Source: Shinella curvata
Lineage (GTDB): Bacteria > Pseudomonadota > Alphaproteobacteria > Rhizobiales > Rhizobiaceae
Assembly (NCBI RefSeq): GCF_022899935.1
Contig: NZ_JALJCJ010000002.1
Location: 620,001-684,000 of the forward strand
Direction of reading: 5' to 3'
DNA: 64,000 nt
The translations under genes were made by a program, and so were the position numbers. The notes beneath the pieces are model-generated. The model made no database searches. It was not told the origin of the DNA and was given only the letters and a program-made list of their open reading frames with translations. This document shows, one piece after another, positions 27,903-37,291 of this stretch. Within the stretch, counting starts at the first letter, position 1. Each line of letters starts with the position of its first letter.

Positions 27903-28877
27903 CTATCGCGTCCCGACCTTGAGGCCGGGGGCCGGGCGTTCTTCGAGAATACGGCGGCGGAACCGGAAGAGGGCGGCAGGCCGGCCCCCGGTGGCGGAGG
28001 TCGAGCCGCCGGTCGGCTCAACGAGCTCCGCCCCCTCGACCAGCCGGCGAAAATTCTGCTTGTGCAGGTGCCGGCCCGAGATCGCCTCAACGGTCGCCTG
28101 CAACTCGGTGAGCGTGAATTCCGGCGCCATCAGTTCGAAGATCACGGGGCGATATTTGAGCTTGCCGCGCAGGCGCGCCATGGCGGTCGCGACGATGCGG
28201 CGATGGTCGTGGCGCATGGCGATGCCCGGCGAGGACGTGCAGGGGCGGGTCCGTCCATCCGTGACGGCTTCTTCGGCAAGGCCGGCCTCATAGAGCAATT
28301 CGTAGCGCTCCAGCACGCGCTCCTCATCCCACGGAAAATCGTCCAGACCGAAGGCGAGACGGATGCGGGTGAGCGGCATGGGCGTCGTGTTGAGGCGCTC
28401 CTCGCGCATATCGTCGTCCACCCAGCGCTTGAGGGCGGGGATGATCAGCTGGTCGATCACCGCTGGCCGGCCCTGCCGCCAATCTTCCCACGGCAGATAG
28501 GTGTACCAGTTGCGCCAGGCGGCACCGGCTTGCGCCAGCCGCTCGTTGGCCTCGGTGTCGGTGCGTGTCAACGCCAGGTAGCCGACGGAAACCATGTGCG
28601 TTCCCGCTTCGTCCGGCAGCTTCTGCCGGCCGCGATCGCCGAAGGTATAGAGTTGTTCGATATAGCCGAGTTTCAGTGCCGTCTGCGCCTCCACACTGGC
28701 GCGCAGGCTGGTTTCGAAGGTGCGGTGCAGTTGCGGATCGAAGGGGCCGAAGGGCAGGGCGTCACGTTCTCCGCCATGGCCGCCGATCGCGAGGATGCAG
28801 GGGCTGCGGCCCGAAATCGCGACCACCGCCGCGTTGAGGCCGATTTCGACCGGGGGGCGCGCGCGATGATCCGTCAT
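27903..28877 (-). CDS. nadQ: NadQ-type transcriptional regulator (Nudix-like plus winged helix)
   Basis: 324 residues. The N-terminal two thirds resembles a Nudix fold as in NrtR regulators, but the Nudix box is broken: where REXXEEXG is expected there is LRASVEAQTALKLG, so no hydrolase activity is expected. The C-terminal winged helix (about 235-310) reads FELMAPEFTLTELQATVEAI and then RHLHKQNFRRLVEGAELV, the DNA-binding form shared by NrtR and NadQ (COG4111). NadQ is described as regulator of nadABC in Rhizobiales. Its likely operator lies at 22652-22666. The start overlaps the upstream phosphatase gene (ATGA). Confidence 0.82.
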   Translation of the reverse strand: MTDHRARPPVEIGLNAAVVAISGRSPCILAIGGHGGERDALPFGPFDPQLHRTFETSLRASVEAQTALKLGYIEQLYTFGDRGRQKLPDEAGTHMVSVGYLALTRTDTEANERLAQAGAAWRNWYTYLPWEDWRQGRPAVIDQLIIPALKRWVDDDMREERLNTTPMPLTRIRLAFGLDDFPWDEERVLERYELLYEAGLAEEAVTDGRTRPCTSSPGIAMRHDHRRIVATAMARLRGKLKYRPVIFELMAPEFTLTELQATVEAISGRHLHKQNFRRLVEGAELVEPTGGSTSATGGRPAALFRFRRRILEERPAPGLKVGTR

Positions 28878-29401
28878 GGGTCCACCGGAACTGCGGAAAA
28901 GAGGAAGGGACTGTCGCCGACATAGTCCGCCCCCCGTCCGATCGCCCTGACGGCGGCGACGAGCCTGCCGCCGCGTCCCAGCACATGATCGCCGATCTCG
29001 ACGAGCCGGGCATTCGGTGTCGCCTGCACGGAGGCTTTTCGCAGGCGCTGCGCGAGGTCGTGTTCGTCCTGATCAGGCTCCACGGCAAGGGCAGAAATGA
29101 GCGCGGCGGCGGGCGAGCGTGAGACGCCCATCATGCAATGCACCAGCAGCGGCGCCTGCCGGTCCCAGCCACGCGCGAAATTGACGATGGCGGCGACATG
29201 CTCCTCGCCGGGAGCGACGAGATTGCCCGTGCCGGCAAAGGCGATGTCGTTGACACCGACGATGAGATGACGCCCGACGTCGATGACCGCGGGGCGATGG
29301 AAGTTCTGTTTGGGTGCGACAAGGCTCAGCATCTCGCGACACCGGTGCCGGATGGCGAGTTCCGCGATCTTTCCCAGTGGCGCGACGACGATCGTGCCCA
29401 T
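28874..29401 (-). CDS. Tyrosine/dual-specificity phosphatase-like protein
   Basis: 175 residues from ATG 29401; a GTG at 29407 would overlap the upstream stop by 4 nt (GTGA) and is a real alternative. The signature LLVHCMMGVSRSPAAALI is the CX5R loop of cysteine phosphatases, preceded by an Asp-containing loop (VNDIAFAGTG). It is related to the short tyrosine phosphatase-like proteins found in Rhizobiales. The substrate could be protein, phosphoinositide-like or nucleotide; nothing decides. It lies between an HD hydrolase gene and nadQ in one operon. Confidence 0.83.
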   Translation of the reverse strand: MGTIVVAPLGKIAELAIRHRCREMLSLVAPKQNFHRPAVIDVGRHLIVGVNDIAFAGTGNLVAPGEEHVAAIVNFARGWDRQAPLLVHCMMGVSRSPAAALISALAVEPDQDEHDLAQRLRKASVQATPNARLVEIGDHVLGRGGRLVAAVRAIGRGADYVGDSPFLFSAVPVDP

Positions 29402-29403
29402 GG

Positions 29404-30033
29404 TCACACCGCTGCTGCGAGCGGGCCGCGCTCGCGCTCCAGCACCGCGAAGCGTTCGGCAAAGCGGCGCTGGGCCTCCGCCGTCGGCACGGGTGCGATC
29501 TCGATCATGTCGAGCGTGATGCCGCGCGGCGCGCCGAAGAATTTCACCGCCTCGGCATGAGAAAAACCGGCCAGCTCCGTCGCTTCGAAGAAGGCGGCGA
29601 CCTGATCGGCCTTCTTGATCTTCGCCTTCAATGTCGCGGGCGTTGCCGGGGGCAGGCCGAAGCGCAGATGCACGGCCGCCTCAAGGCGCTTTTCCACCGT
29701 CTTGTATCCGCCGCCGACCACCGCCTTGAAGGGCGAGATCATGTCGCCGATCACATATTCCGGCGCATCGTGCAGCAGGGCGATCAGGCATTCGTCTGCA
29801 TTGCAGCGGTTCTGCCGGCGAAAGATCGCCTCGACCACGAGCGAATGCTGCGCCACCGAAAAGGCATGCTCGCCATGCGTCTGGCCGTTCCAGCGGGCGA
29901 CGCGCGCAAGGCCGTGGGCGATGTCGGAGAGTTCGATATCGAGCGGCGAGGGATTGAGCAGGTCGAGGCGCCGGCCCGACAGCATGCGCTGCCATGCGCG
30001 GGGTTCCGTCTTGGCGCGGGCCGCACCGCTCAT
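29404..30033 (-). CDS. HD-domain hydrolase, YfbR-like nucleotidase
   Basis: 209 residues. The HD motif pattern is that of YfbR-type 5'-deoxynucleotidases: ARVARWNGQTHGEHAFSVAQ, CLIALLHDAPEYVIGDMISP (HD pair and EYxxGD), and KIKKADQVAAFFEATEL with the last Asp. Such enzymes remove phosphate from deoxynucleoside monophosphates. It starts in a 4-nt overlap with ygfZ (ATGA) and ends at the phosphatase gene, so all are cotranslated. Confidence 0.87.
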   Translation of the reverse strand: MSGAARAKTEPRAWQRMLSGRRLDLLNPSPLDIELSDIAHGLARVARWNGQTHGEHAFSVAQHSLVVEAIFRRQNRCNADECLIALLHDAPEYVIGDMISPFKAVVGGGYKTVEKRLEAAVHLRFGLPPATPATLKAKIKKADQVAAFFEATELAGFSHAEAVKFFGAPRGITLDMIEIAPVPTAEAQRRFAERFAVLERERGPLAAAV

Positions 30034-30875
30034 TGTGCCGGCACCTCGGAGGCCTCTTCGGGGAAGGCAAGGCCGGTCCAGCCGGGCAGGGCGACGGTAA
30101 CGGCGATGCCGTCGGCGGTAATCGGCGTGCCGGCGTTCATGGCGTCGGCCGCGCGGTCGATGCGCACGATGGCGAGGCCGTACTTGCCGGAGACGCTGCC
30201 GAGCGTTCCGACTGGCTTGCCACCGGCCATCAGCTCGGCGCCGCCGGCGGGCAGTGCGCTTTCACCGGTGACGATGACCGGACGACGCCGGGCGGTGCCG
30301 CGATGCTGCATGCGCGAGACCACCTCCTGCCCGACATAGCAACCCTTGCGGAAGGAAAGGCCGCCGTTCAGATCCAGCAGCACATCATGCGGGAAGGCGT
30401 CGGACAGCGGGTAGTCGCGACCGGCCTCCGCCAGGCCGGCGCCGATGCGCAGGGTGTCGTAGAGTGCCGGATCGTCGCTGCCGCCGGCGCCGGGCCGGCG
30501 TGAGACGTCAAGCCCGGCCTTGGCAAAGCGGGCGTCGCGGGCAACATCCGCCTCCGCGTCATCCCACGTGACGGTCGCATCGCTGCCTTCGACCACGGCG
30601 AGATCGACGGCGGCGCGCAGCTTGTACATGGTCAGCCGCTTGAGGAGCGCGTCGCGCTGGTCCTCCGTTGTTTCAAGAAGGAAGGCATCCGGACCGTCGC
30701 GGCGGATGAGAAAATCGAAGAAGATCTTGCCTTGCGGCGTCAGGAGCGCGCCCGGCCGGATCTCGCCCTCGGGCAATGACGGCAGGTCGGTGGTGATGAG
30801 CGCCTGCAGGAACGTTTCGGCATCTTTGCCGGAAAGTCGGAGAAAGGCGCGGCCGGAAAGCGTGACGGAAGGCAT
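30030..30875 (-). CDS. ygfZ: Folate-binding YgfZ-type protein for Fe-S cluster repair
   Basis: 281 residues from ATG 30875; the longer frame to 31622 is opposite the nucleotidyltransferase gene and is rejected. The family signature KGCYVGQEVVSRM with the conserved Cys is present at about residues 195-207, within a GcvT-like fold (FLRLSGKDAETFLQALITTD, TPQGKIFFDFLI). YgfZ/IbaG-type proteins support assembly or repair of some Fe-S enzymes using folate. It heads the five-gene minus operon that ends in the channel gene. Confidence 0.9.
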   Translation of the reverse strand: MPSVTLSGRAFLRLSGKDAETFLQALITTDLPSLPEGEIRPGALLTPQGKIFFDFLIRRDGPDAFLLETTEDQRDALLKRLTMYKLRAAVDLAVVEGSDATVTWDDAEADVARDARFAKAGLDVSRRPGAGGSDDPALYDTLRIGAGLAEAGRDYPLSDAFPHDVLLDLNGGLSFRKGCYVGQEVVSRMQHRGTARRRPVIVTGESALPAGGAELMAGGKPVGTLGSVSGKYGLAIVRIDRAADAMNAGTPITADGIAVTVALPGWTGLAFPEEASEVPAQ

Positions 30876-31004
30876 GGTTCGATCCAGATTTTCATACGCC
30901 GGCAGTCTGCGCCGGCATCCTGGCGCATCGGAGCGCCGTCGAAACAGAAGTAGAACGGCGGCTGCGCTTTCGCAAGGTCGGGACGGCTTGTCTCGCCATC
31001 CGGG

Positions 31005-31643
31005 ATGGATATGAAAGGCACGACACAAGACGAGGCATGGATGAAACCGGCGGCACTTCCCGACGATGCATGGAGCGCCTGGCACCCGCAGGAACTCGCC
31101 CGCAGGTTTTGCGGCATCGCGCGCCCGTGGTGCGTCGTCGGCGGCTGGGCGCTCGATCTCTGGCACGGGGTGGAGACGCGGCCGCACGAGGATCTGGAAT
31201 GCACCATCCTGCGCGATGATCTCTGCCTCTTTTGCGCCGCGCTGCCGGAAATGCGCTTCCATGCCGTGGGAGACGGACGTGTCGAGCCGCTTGGCGCGGG
31301 CGAGGTGCCGGCCGCAGGCATCGCCCAGGTGTGGTGCGAAGACGTTGCGGCGCGTTGCTGGCGCGTGGACATGATGCTGGAGGACGGCACGCCGGATATT
31401 TGGGTCTACAAGCGCGATCCGTCCGTCCGCCGGCGCCGTAGCGAGATGGTGCGCGTGACGGAAGATGGCATTCCCTATCTCGCGCCCGAAGCGGTCCTGC
31501 TCTTCAAGGCAAAATATCGGCGCGACAAGGATGAGGCCGATTTCGCGCAGGCGCTGCCGAAGCTCGATATCCCGCAAAGGCAGTGGCTCAAAGTCCGGAT
31601 CGCCGAAGCGCATCCGGATCACGGATGGTTGCGGGCGCTATAG
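31005..31643 (+). CDS. Nucleotidyltransferase of the ANT(2'')-like family
   Basis: 212 residues; start at ATG 31005 or ATG 31011. The signature CVVGGWALDLWHGVETRPHE followed by DLECTILRDDL is that of the nucleotidyltransferase family containing aminoglycoside 2''-adenylyltransferases, with acidic metal ligands in HEDLE. The C-terminal YLAPEAVLLFKAKYRRDKDEADF is the usual lysine-bearing end. Many chromosomal members do not confer resistance, and the substrate is unknown. It is divergent from ygfZ, with 129 bases between. Confidence 0.75.
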   Translation: MDMKGTTQDEAWMKPAALPDDAWSAWHPQELARRFCGIARPWCVVGGWALDLWHGVETRPHEDLECTILRDDLCLFCAALPEMRFHAVGDGRVEPLGAGEVPAAGIAQVWCEDVAARCWRVDMMLEDGTPDIWVYKRDPSVRRRRSEMVRVTEDGIPYLAPEAVLLFKAKYRRDKDEADFAQALPKLDIPQRQWLKVRIAEAHPDHGWLRAL

Positions 31644-31645
31644 GC

Positions 31646-32437
31646 TCAGTCGCCGGTGACGAAGAATTTCCACTGGCCATCGGGCGTGATGCCGATGCGG
31701 TAGAAATTGTAGCTGCCGAATTCCTGCATGTCGGTGAAGTCGCCCGCTGTCACGATGCGCAGCAGCTCCACCTTTTCCGGGGGCGTGAGACCCGCCAGCG
31801 GCTTTTCGGCGAAATAGGGCCAGACATACATCTCGTCCGGCGTGCCCTGGCCGACATGCACGAAGCCGGTGGCCAGCACGTCGAGCAGGATGGCCAGCAC
31901 CTCGATGCCGTCGCTGTCGCCCGACTGGCCCTTCAGCGTCTCGACAGGGCCTTCTTCGGTCTCGACGATGGAGACCTGGGTTTCCGTGACGCCCTTGCCG
32001 AGCAGCGGGCGCAGGCGCTCGATATCGCCGGAGGCTGCGGCCTCGACGATGAGCTGGCGCATGCGGCGTACGGCTTCCGGCGCCTTGCTGATGTCGTAAA
32101 GCACCTCGACGGGCGTCAGCGGCTCGTCCGGCTTGTCGTCGGTGACGACAGGCTCTTCGCCGGCCGGCTCGGTCACGGTCTCGCCCTTGCGAATCAGCGG
32201 ATCGGGCATCGGCAGTTCGAGCGGGGAGGCGTCTTCCGGCTGCTGCTCTTTCTCGACGGGGGCGGCCTTGTCGGCCTCTTCCGCCGGCTTCTGCGGCGTT
32301 TCGCCCGGCTGATGCTTCAATTCGCTCAGCGCGAAAGCGGGCCGCACGGGCGCGACAAGCGCCGTCGTCCCTGCAAGCACCGACAATACGATAAGGCTGC
32401 TGCGAAACAGCTTTTTGCCGTCAGCGGACGTCTGCAT
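31646..32437 (-). CDS. Exported conserved protein, function unknown
   Basis: 263 residues. N-terminal signal sequence (LFRSSLIVLSVLAGTTALV, cleavage probably near AFA-LS), then a Pro/Glu/Lys-rich linker (about 40-105) and a folded C-terminal half: SKAPEAVRRMRQLIVEAAAS, then VHVGQGTPDEMYVWPYFAEK and GSYNFYRIGITPDGQWKFFV. I do not recognise the family by name. It looks like a periplasmic protein, perhaps a stress or envelope factor. The downstream end abuts the nucleotidyltransferase gene. Confidence 0.72.
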   Translation of the reverse strand: MQTSADGKKLFRSSLIVLSVLAGTTALVAPVRPAFALSELKHQPGETPQKPAEEADKAAPVEKEQQPEDASPLELPMPDPLIRKGETVTEPAGEEPVVTDDKPDEPLTPVEVLYDISKAPEAVRRMRQLIVEAAASGDIERLRPLLGKGVTETQVSIVETEEGPVETLKGQSGDSDGIEVLAILLDVLATGFVHVGQGTPDEMYVWPYFAEKPLAGLTPPEKVELLRIVTAGDFTDMQEFGSYNFYRIGITPDGQWKFFVTGD

Positions 32438-32513
32438 GACCTATGTCTTTCCAGCCTGGAGCATTTGAACACAATTCCGCACGCAGCATGGCTGCGCACT
32501 GTGGCGGAATTGC

Positions 32514-32792
32514 TTATTGCAGGATGCGCTCGGGGGAGAATTCTCCAGCCAGCAGACGCTCGCGAAGCGAATCAAGCATCGCCTCCGCGCCCTTTTCGCC
32601 ATGAACACGGATAGTTTCGCGCAGCGCGAGCGCAATGGCTGCGTCGGCGATGATTTCGAGCTCGATGCCGTCAGCCATGCCGTCAGCCCAGGCTTCGTTC
32701 TGGTATTCCAGAGCGGCCTGCATCTTCTCGTGCACGATCATCTCGTCGATATCGTTGAGGCTAGGTTCCATTGAGCGGTCCATACGCGGCAT
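32514..32792 (-). CDS. Small acidic conserved protein
   Basis: 92 residues as started at ATG 32792; in-frame ATGs at 32783 and 32771 are possible, and no site decides. The sequence is acidic and helical (MIVHEKMQAALEYQNEAWAD, IIADAAIALALRETIRVHGE), without signal peptide or membrane helix. No known domain is recognised. It lies 76 bases upstream of the exported protein gene on the same strand. Confidence 0.6.
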   Translation of the reverse strand: MPRMDRSMEPSLNDIDEMIVHEKMQAALEYQNEAWADGMADGIELEIIADAAIALALRETIRVHGEKGAEAMLDSLRERLLAGEFSPERILQ

Positions 32793-32875
32793 TCAGTTCT
32801 TACTGCACTGTTAACGACCTTAGCAGCCTTTTCCCAAAACGGCACTGGGTCATGAGAAAAGAGGTTAATTAACCG

Positions 32876-33301
32876 CTAATTTCCGAACCTTGCGGTAATT
32901 TCTGTGGCAAGTGTTGCACCTTCGTTACGGTATCTCTCTTCTGCGACAACAGCCGAGTCGGTGCAAGCGGTATAGATGGCCGCAAAGGAGCGATATCCCC
33001 GGTTGAACGCCGCCGTCAGTCTCTCCTGTCGTCCGGGTTCCTTGCCCGCTTCGAGCTGAATGAGCTGTTGCATCGAGGCCCGCCAGTTGTCTTCGGCCTT
33101 GTCGGTGCAGAGGTTTCGCAGGTAGTGCACAGCGCCCAAAATCTCCGAAAGACGCTCCAGACGCTCGTCATAGGGTGCCGGCTTTTCTTCAATTGTGGCA
33201 GTCGGCGACGTTTCTTTCGCCGCGTCGCCGGTCGCCTTCTGGCCGAAGGAGGGGCCGGCAAGGAGGAGGCTGATAAGGAGCGTGGTGCGAATCACCTTCA
33301 T
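32876..33301 (-). CDS. TIGR02301 family exported protein
   Basis: 141 residues from ATG 33301, overlapping the Nudix gene stop by 4 nt (ATGA). A signal peptide (MKVIRTTLLISLLLAGPSFG) is followed by a linker and the conserved block ERLSEILGAVHYLRNLC, then NRGYRSFAAIYTACTDSA with two cysteines. I recall this as the alphaproteobacterial TIGR02301 family of unknown function. Periplasmic location is likely. Translational coupling to the Nudix hydrolase is clear, but a common function is not. Confidence 0.78.
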   Translation of the reverse strand: MKVIRTTLLISLLLAGPSFGQKATGDAAKETSPTATIEEKPAPYDERLERLSEILGAVHYLRNLCTDKAEDNWRASMQQLIQLEAGKEPGRQERLTAAFNRGYRSFAAIYTACTDSAVVAEERYRNEGATLATEITARFGN

Positions 33302-33732
33302 GTAGAAAGCCTCGCCCGCTCGGCTTCCAGCCGCGCGATGCATTCGCGCACGCTGTCCGGCGCCGGCATTTTCGCGATTTCGTCCGCCGTGTACCAGCCA
33401 ACGCTTGCGGCATCGTCGGCGGCGACGGCAACGGCCGAAGCATCCGCCTTCACCTTGAAGACCGACAGAAAGAAGGAGGGGCTGCCCGGGCCATCCTCGC
33501 CGCCGGGCAGACCGTAGGTCGCAAAAAGCACCGGCTTTTCCGCCTGGATGCCGGTTTCCTCGAAGAGTTCGCGCAACGCCGTTTCGGCCGGGGTCTCGCC
33601 GTCCTCGCCGCGCCCGCCCGGAAAGGCATACATGGCGTCTAACGGCGGCTTGGAGCGCAGCACGAGCAGATAGCGCCCGTCGCGCTCGATGATGGCGGAG
33701 GAGGCGGGCTGGGGCTTCTTCGACTTCTTCAT
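33298..33732 (-). CDS. Nudix hydrolase
   Basis: 144 residues. An intact Nudix box, GGRGEDGETPAETALREL then FEETGI, at about residues 39-61, preceded by the beta strand AIIERDGRYLLVLRSKPPL. It probably hydrolyses a nucleoside diphosphate derivative such as ADP-ribose or an oxidised nucleotide. First gene of the pair with the TIGR02301 gene and divergent from the SRAP gene with 60 bases between. Confidence 0.9.
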   Translation of the reverse strand: MKKSKKPQPASSAIIERDGRYLLVLRSKPPLDAMYAFPGGRGEDGETPAETALRELFEETGIQAEKPVLFATYGLPGGEDGPGSPSFFLSVFKVKADASAVAVAADDAASVGWYTADEIAKMPAPDSVRECIARLEAERARLST

Positions 33733-33792
33733 CGTGGTCCGGTCTTCTGGCGCTTCATTGACCCCTTATAGGCAAAGTGCGATGACGACGCC

Positions 33793-34566
33793 ATGTGTGG
33801 ACATTATGCATTGCTCGCCAGAACGGACCTGATCAAGGCGTTTCTCGATATCCTTGATATCGAAGACCCGCCACCCCGCTACAATATCGCGCCGACCCAG
33901 CCGATCCTCGTCGTCGTCGCCGGTGAAAAGCAGGAGCCCGGCAGCAACCTGCCGGAGCGCAGGGCCATGCTGGTGCGCTGGGGCTTCATGCCCGGCTGGG
34001 TGAAGGATCCGCGGGATTTTCCGCTGCTGATCAATGCGCGCTCGGAGACGGCCATCGGGAAGGCGTCGTTTCGCGCCGCCATGCGCCACCGCCGCATCCT
34101 CGTGCCGGCCTCCGGCTTTTTCGAATGGCGTCGGCCGGAAGACAAGAGCGAGAAGGCGCAGGCCTATTTCATCCGCCCCAAGAAGGGCGAGATCGTCGCC
34201 TTTGCCGGTCTCATGGAGACCTGGTCCTCGGCGGATGGTTCGGAGGTCGATACTGGAGCAATCCTGACGACGAAGGCCAATGCCGACATTTCGCGCATCC
34301 ACGATCGCATGCCCGTCGTCATCCGCCAGGAGGATTTTTCGCGCTGGCTGGATTGCAAGACGCAGGAACCGCGCGATGTCGTCGACCTGATGAAACCGAT
34401 CGACGAAGGATTCTTCGAGGCGATCCCGGTCTCCGACAAGGTCAACAAGGTCGCCAATATGGGAGCCGACATCCTCGAGCCTGTCGAGGAACGGGCCGAT
34501 CCCGCTCCATACGAGAAGAAGGGCACCGATACGCCCCCATCGTCGGGCCAGCTCTCGCTGTTCTAG
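33793..34566 (+). CDS. SRAP-domain protein (YedK/HMCES), DNA-protein crosslink shield for abasic sites
   Basis: 257 residues. It starts MCGHYALL, so Cys2 is free after Met removal, as the mechanism requires. Other active residues are visible: RYNIAPTQPI, INARSET (Asn/Arg), the ASGFFEW glutamate and HDRMPV histidine. SRAP proteins form a thiazolidine crosslink with abasic sites in single-stranded DNA. The C-terminal extension ends in GQLSLF, which resembles a beta-clamp-binding motif (QLxLF) and would fit a replication-linked role. Confidence 0.93.
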   Translation: MCGHYALLARTDLIKAFLDILDIEDPPPRYNIAPTQPILVVVAGEKQEPGSNLPERRAMLVRWGFMPGWVKDPRDFPLLINARSETAIGKASFRAAMRHRRILVPASGFFEWRRPEDKSEKAQAYFIRPKKGEIVAFAGLMETWSSADGSEVDTGAILTTKANADISRIHDRMPVVIRQEDFSRWLDCKTQEPRDVVDLMKPIDEGFFEAIPVSDKVNKVANMGADILEPVEERADPAPYEKKGTDTPPSSGQLSLF

Positions 34567-34569
34567 GTC

Positions 34570-34752
34570 TTAGTCGAACAGCGGCTGAAGCGCGGCCGGA
34601 ATGTCGCGCTCGCGGCGCGGCTTCTCGGCTTTCGTGCCCGGTTTGCACTGGGTCGCCGCGACCACCGCGCGCAGGCCGATCGGCTTGTAGCGCGCCTGCA
34701 GGTTTTCGCGGGCTTTCGTGGTGTCGGCCGGTTTCTTGATTTCGTTCTGCAT
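34570..34752 (-). CDS. Small basic conserved protein
   Basis: 60 residues from ATG 34752, behind a good AGGAGA. A longer frame to 34929 lacks support. Very basic: TTKARENLQARYKPIGLRAV, then GTKAEKPRRERDIPAALQPLFD. The family is not recognised. It converges on the SRAP gene, with 3 bases between the stops. Confidence 0.6.
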   Translation of the reverse strand: MQNEIKKPADTTKARENLQARYKPIGLRAVVAATQCKPGTKAEKPRRERDIPAALQPLFD

Positions 34753-34929
34753 TCTCGTTCTCCTGAAGTCTTTCTCATCAGGCAGCGCCCCGATCCCCCG
34801 GTTGCGGCCCCAATGAGCTATGCGTTTAGGTGGCCCTTTCGGCCAAATTCTGCTCAAACTTTGATCGCTCTGCGGCAGACGGCCAAATTGGCGGGTTTTC
34901 ATGGTCAAGAATTGTGACCGCCGTAACAA

Positions 34930-35073
34930 TCATTTAGGCGGCATCTGTCGTACCCTGATCTTCAGGAATGCGGCGATGATCGCGCGCAGGCTGAAAGGGT
35001 CGTCGCAACCGGCGGCGTCGGGTTGCGGGCATTTCTCATGGTCATCGCATTCCTCGCGTCCGGTGTGTTTCAT
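34930..35073 (-). CDS. 47-residue ORF with three cysteines (candidate small protein)
   Basis: ATG 35073 with AAGGGGAA 6-7 bases upstream, stop TGA at 34930-34932. The product starts MKHTGREECDDHEKCPQPDA, carries a third cysteine in AGCDD, and then a hydrophobic-basic stretch, FSLRAIIAAFLKIRVR. Third codon positions are mostly G or C, as in neighbouring genes, and the ribosome site is good. The CX5CX7C spacing could bind a metal. No family is recognised. Confidence 0.45.
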   Translation of the reverse strand: MKHTGREECDDHEKCPQPDAAGCDDPFSLRAIIAAFLKIRVRQMPPK

Positions 35074-35378
35074 CGTGGTTCCCCTTGGGTTTCCGGCGGT
35101 TTGTCCCGCTTCGATGCTCTGTTTTTCTCATGGGGAAGCGGCCTGTCGTGTCACCCCGGGAACAGGTGCATGGACGGAAGGATTTTCGCCGGGAAAGGCG
35201 CGCGCCCGCTTGACCGGACGCTTGCGGGGCGCGATAAAGCACGCATGAAAACGGTACTCTGCATTCGCCGGAGCATTATTCGCTAGCGCACGCGCTGGCC
35301 CGGCCGTTTTCGTCCCCCAAAATCCCCGGATGACAAACGACCCGGCCAGCCGGGTTTCTGCATTTCTGGGAGATTTCC
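35074..35378. other. Intergenic stretch before cysS
   Basis: No convincing gene in 305 bases. A frame on the plus strand (34901-35248) and one on the minus strand (35042-35242) look non-coding. The only structure seen is the hairpin at 35340-35355. Confidence 0.6.
35340..35355 (+). promoter_or_regulatory. Leader hairpin just before cysS
   Basis: ACCCGGC (35340-35346), CA, GCCGGGT (35349-35355), then TTTCTGCATTTCT, 23 bases before the cysS start. It has the look of a terminator or attenuator in the leader. It could equally end an upstream transcript. Confidence 0.45.
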
Positions 35379-36808
<1,430 letters not shown>

Positions 36809-36812
<4 letters not shown>

Positions 36813-37291
36813 CGACGCCTTTCTACACCGGCGGATGCCAGTGCGGTGCCGTGCGCTTTCACGTCGAGGGCGCGCTGGGCGATGCATCGGTCTGTCATTG
36901 CCGCATGTGCCAGAAGGCAAGCGGCAATTTCTATCTGCCGCTGGTGTCGGTTCGCGATGCCAAGCTTACTTGGACGCGCGGCGAGCCGAAGCGGTTCCAG
37001 TCGTCGAACCACGGCTTTCGCGGTTTCTGTGCGGATTGCGGCACGCCGCTGACCTATGAGGCGCCGGATGGCGTGGCGCTGACAATCGCCGCCTTCGACG
37101 ATCCGGCCGAGATCGCGCCGCGCATCCAGTGGGGTATCGAGGCGAAGCTGCCCTATGTGGACGCGATCCCCGGCCTGCCGGGCGAGGACACGATGGCCGA
37201 TCAGGATGCGGCCTCGTTCCTGGCCGATCTCGTCTCCTACCAGCACCCCGATCACGACACCGACACCTGGCCGTCGGAGCGCAAGCGATGA
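36809..37291 (+). CDS. GFA-family zinc protein, copy 1
   Basis: 160 residues from GTG 36809, in a 4-nt overlap with cysS and 7 bases after GGGAGG. The CENP-V/GFA fold has two zinc sites: [13 protein letters not shown] and [15 protein letters not shown] with CxC and CHCxxC, and [15 protein letters not shown] with CxxC. Members include a formaldehyde-related enzyme, but most have unknown substrates. First of three tandem copies. It ends with the shared [12 protein letters not shown] motif. Confidence 0.9.

Noticed and set aside
34901-35248. 115-residue frame on the plus strand before cysS
   Set aside because: No ribosome site at its start, no family-like sequence, and it covers the better-supported minus-strand small ORF.
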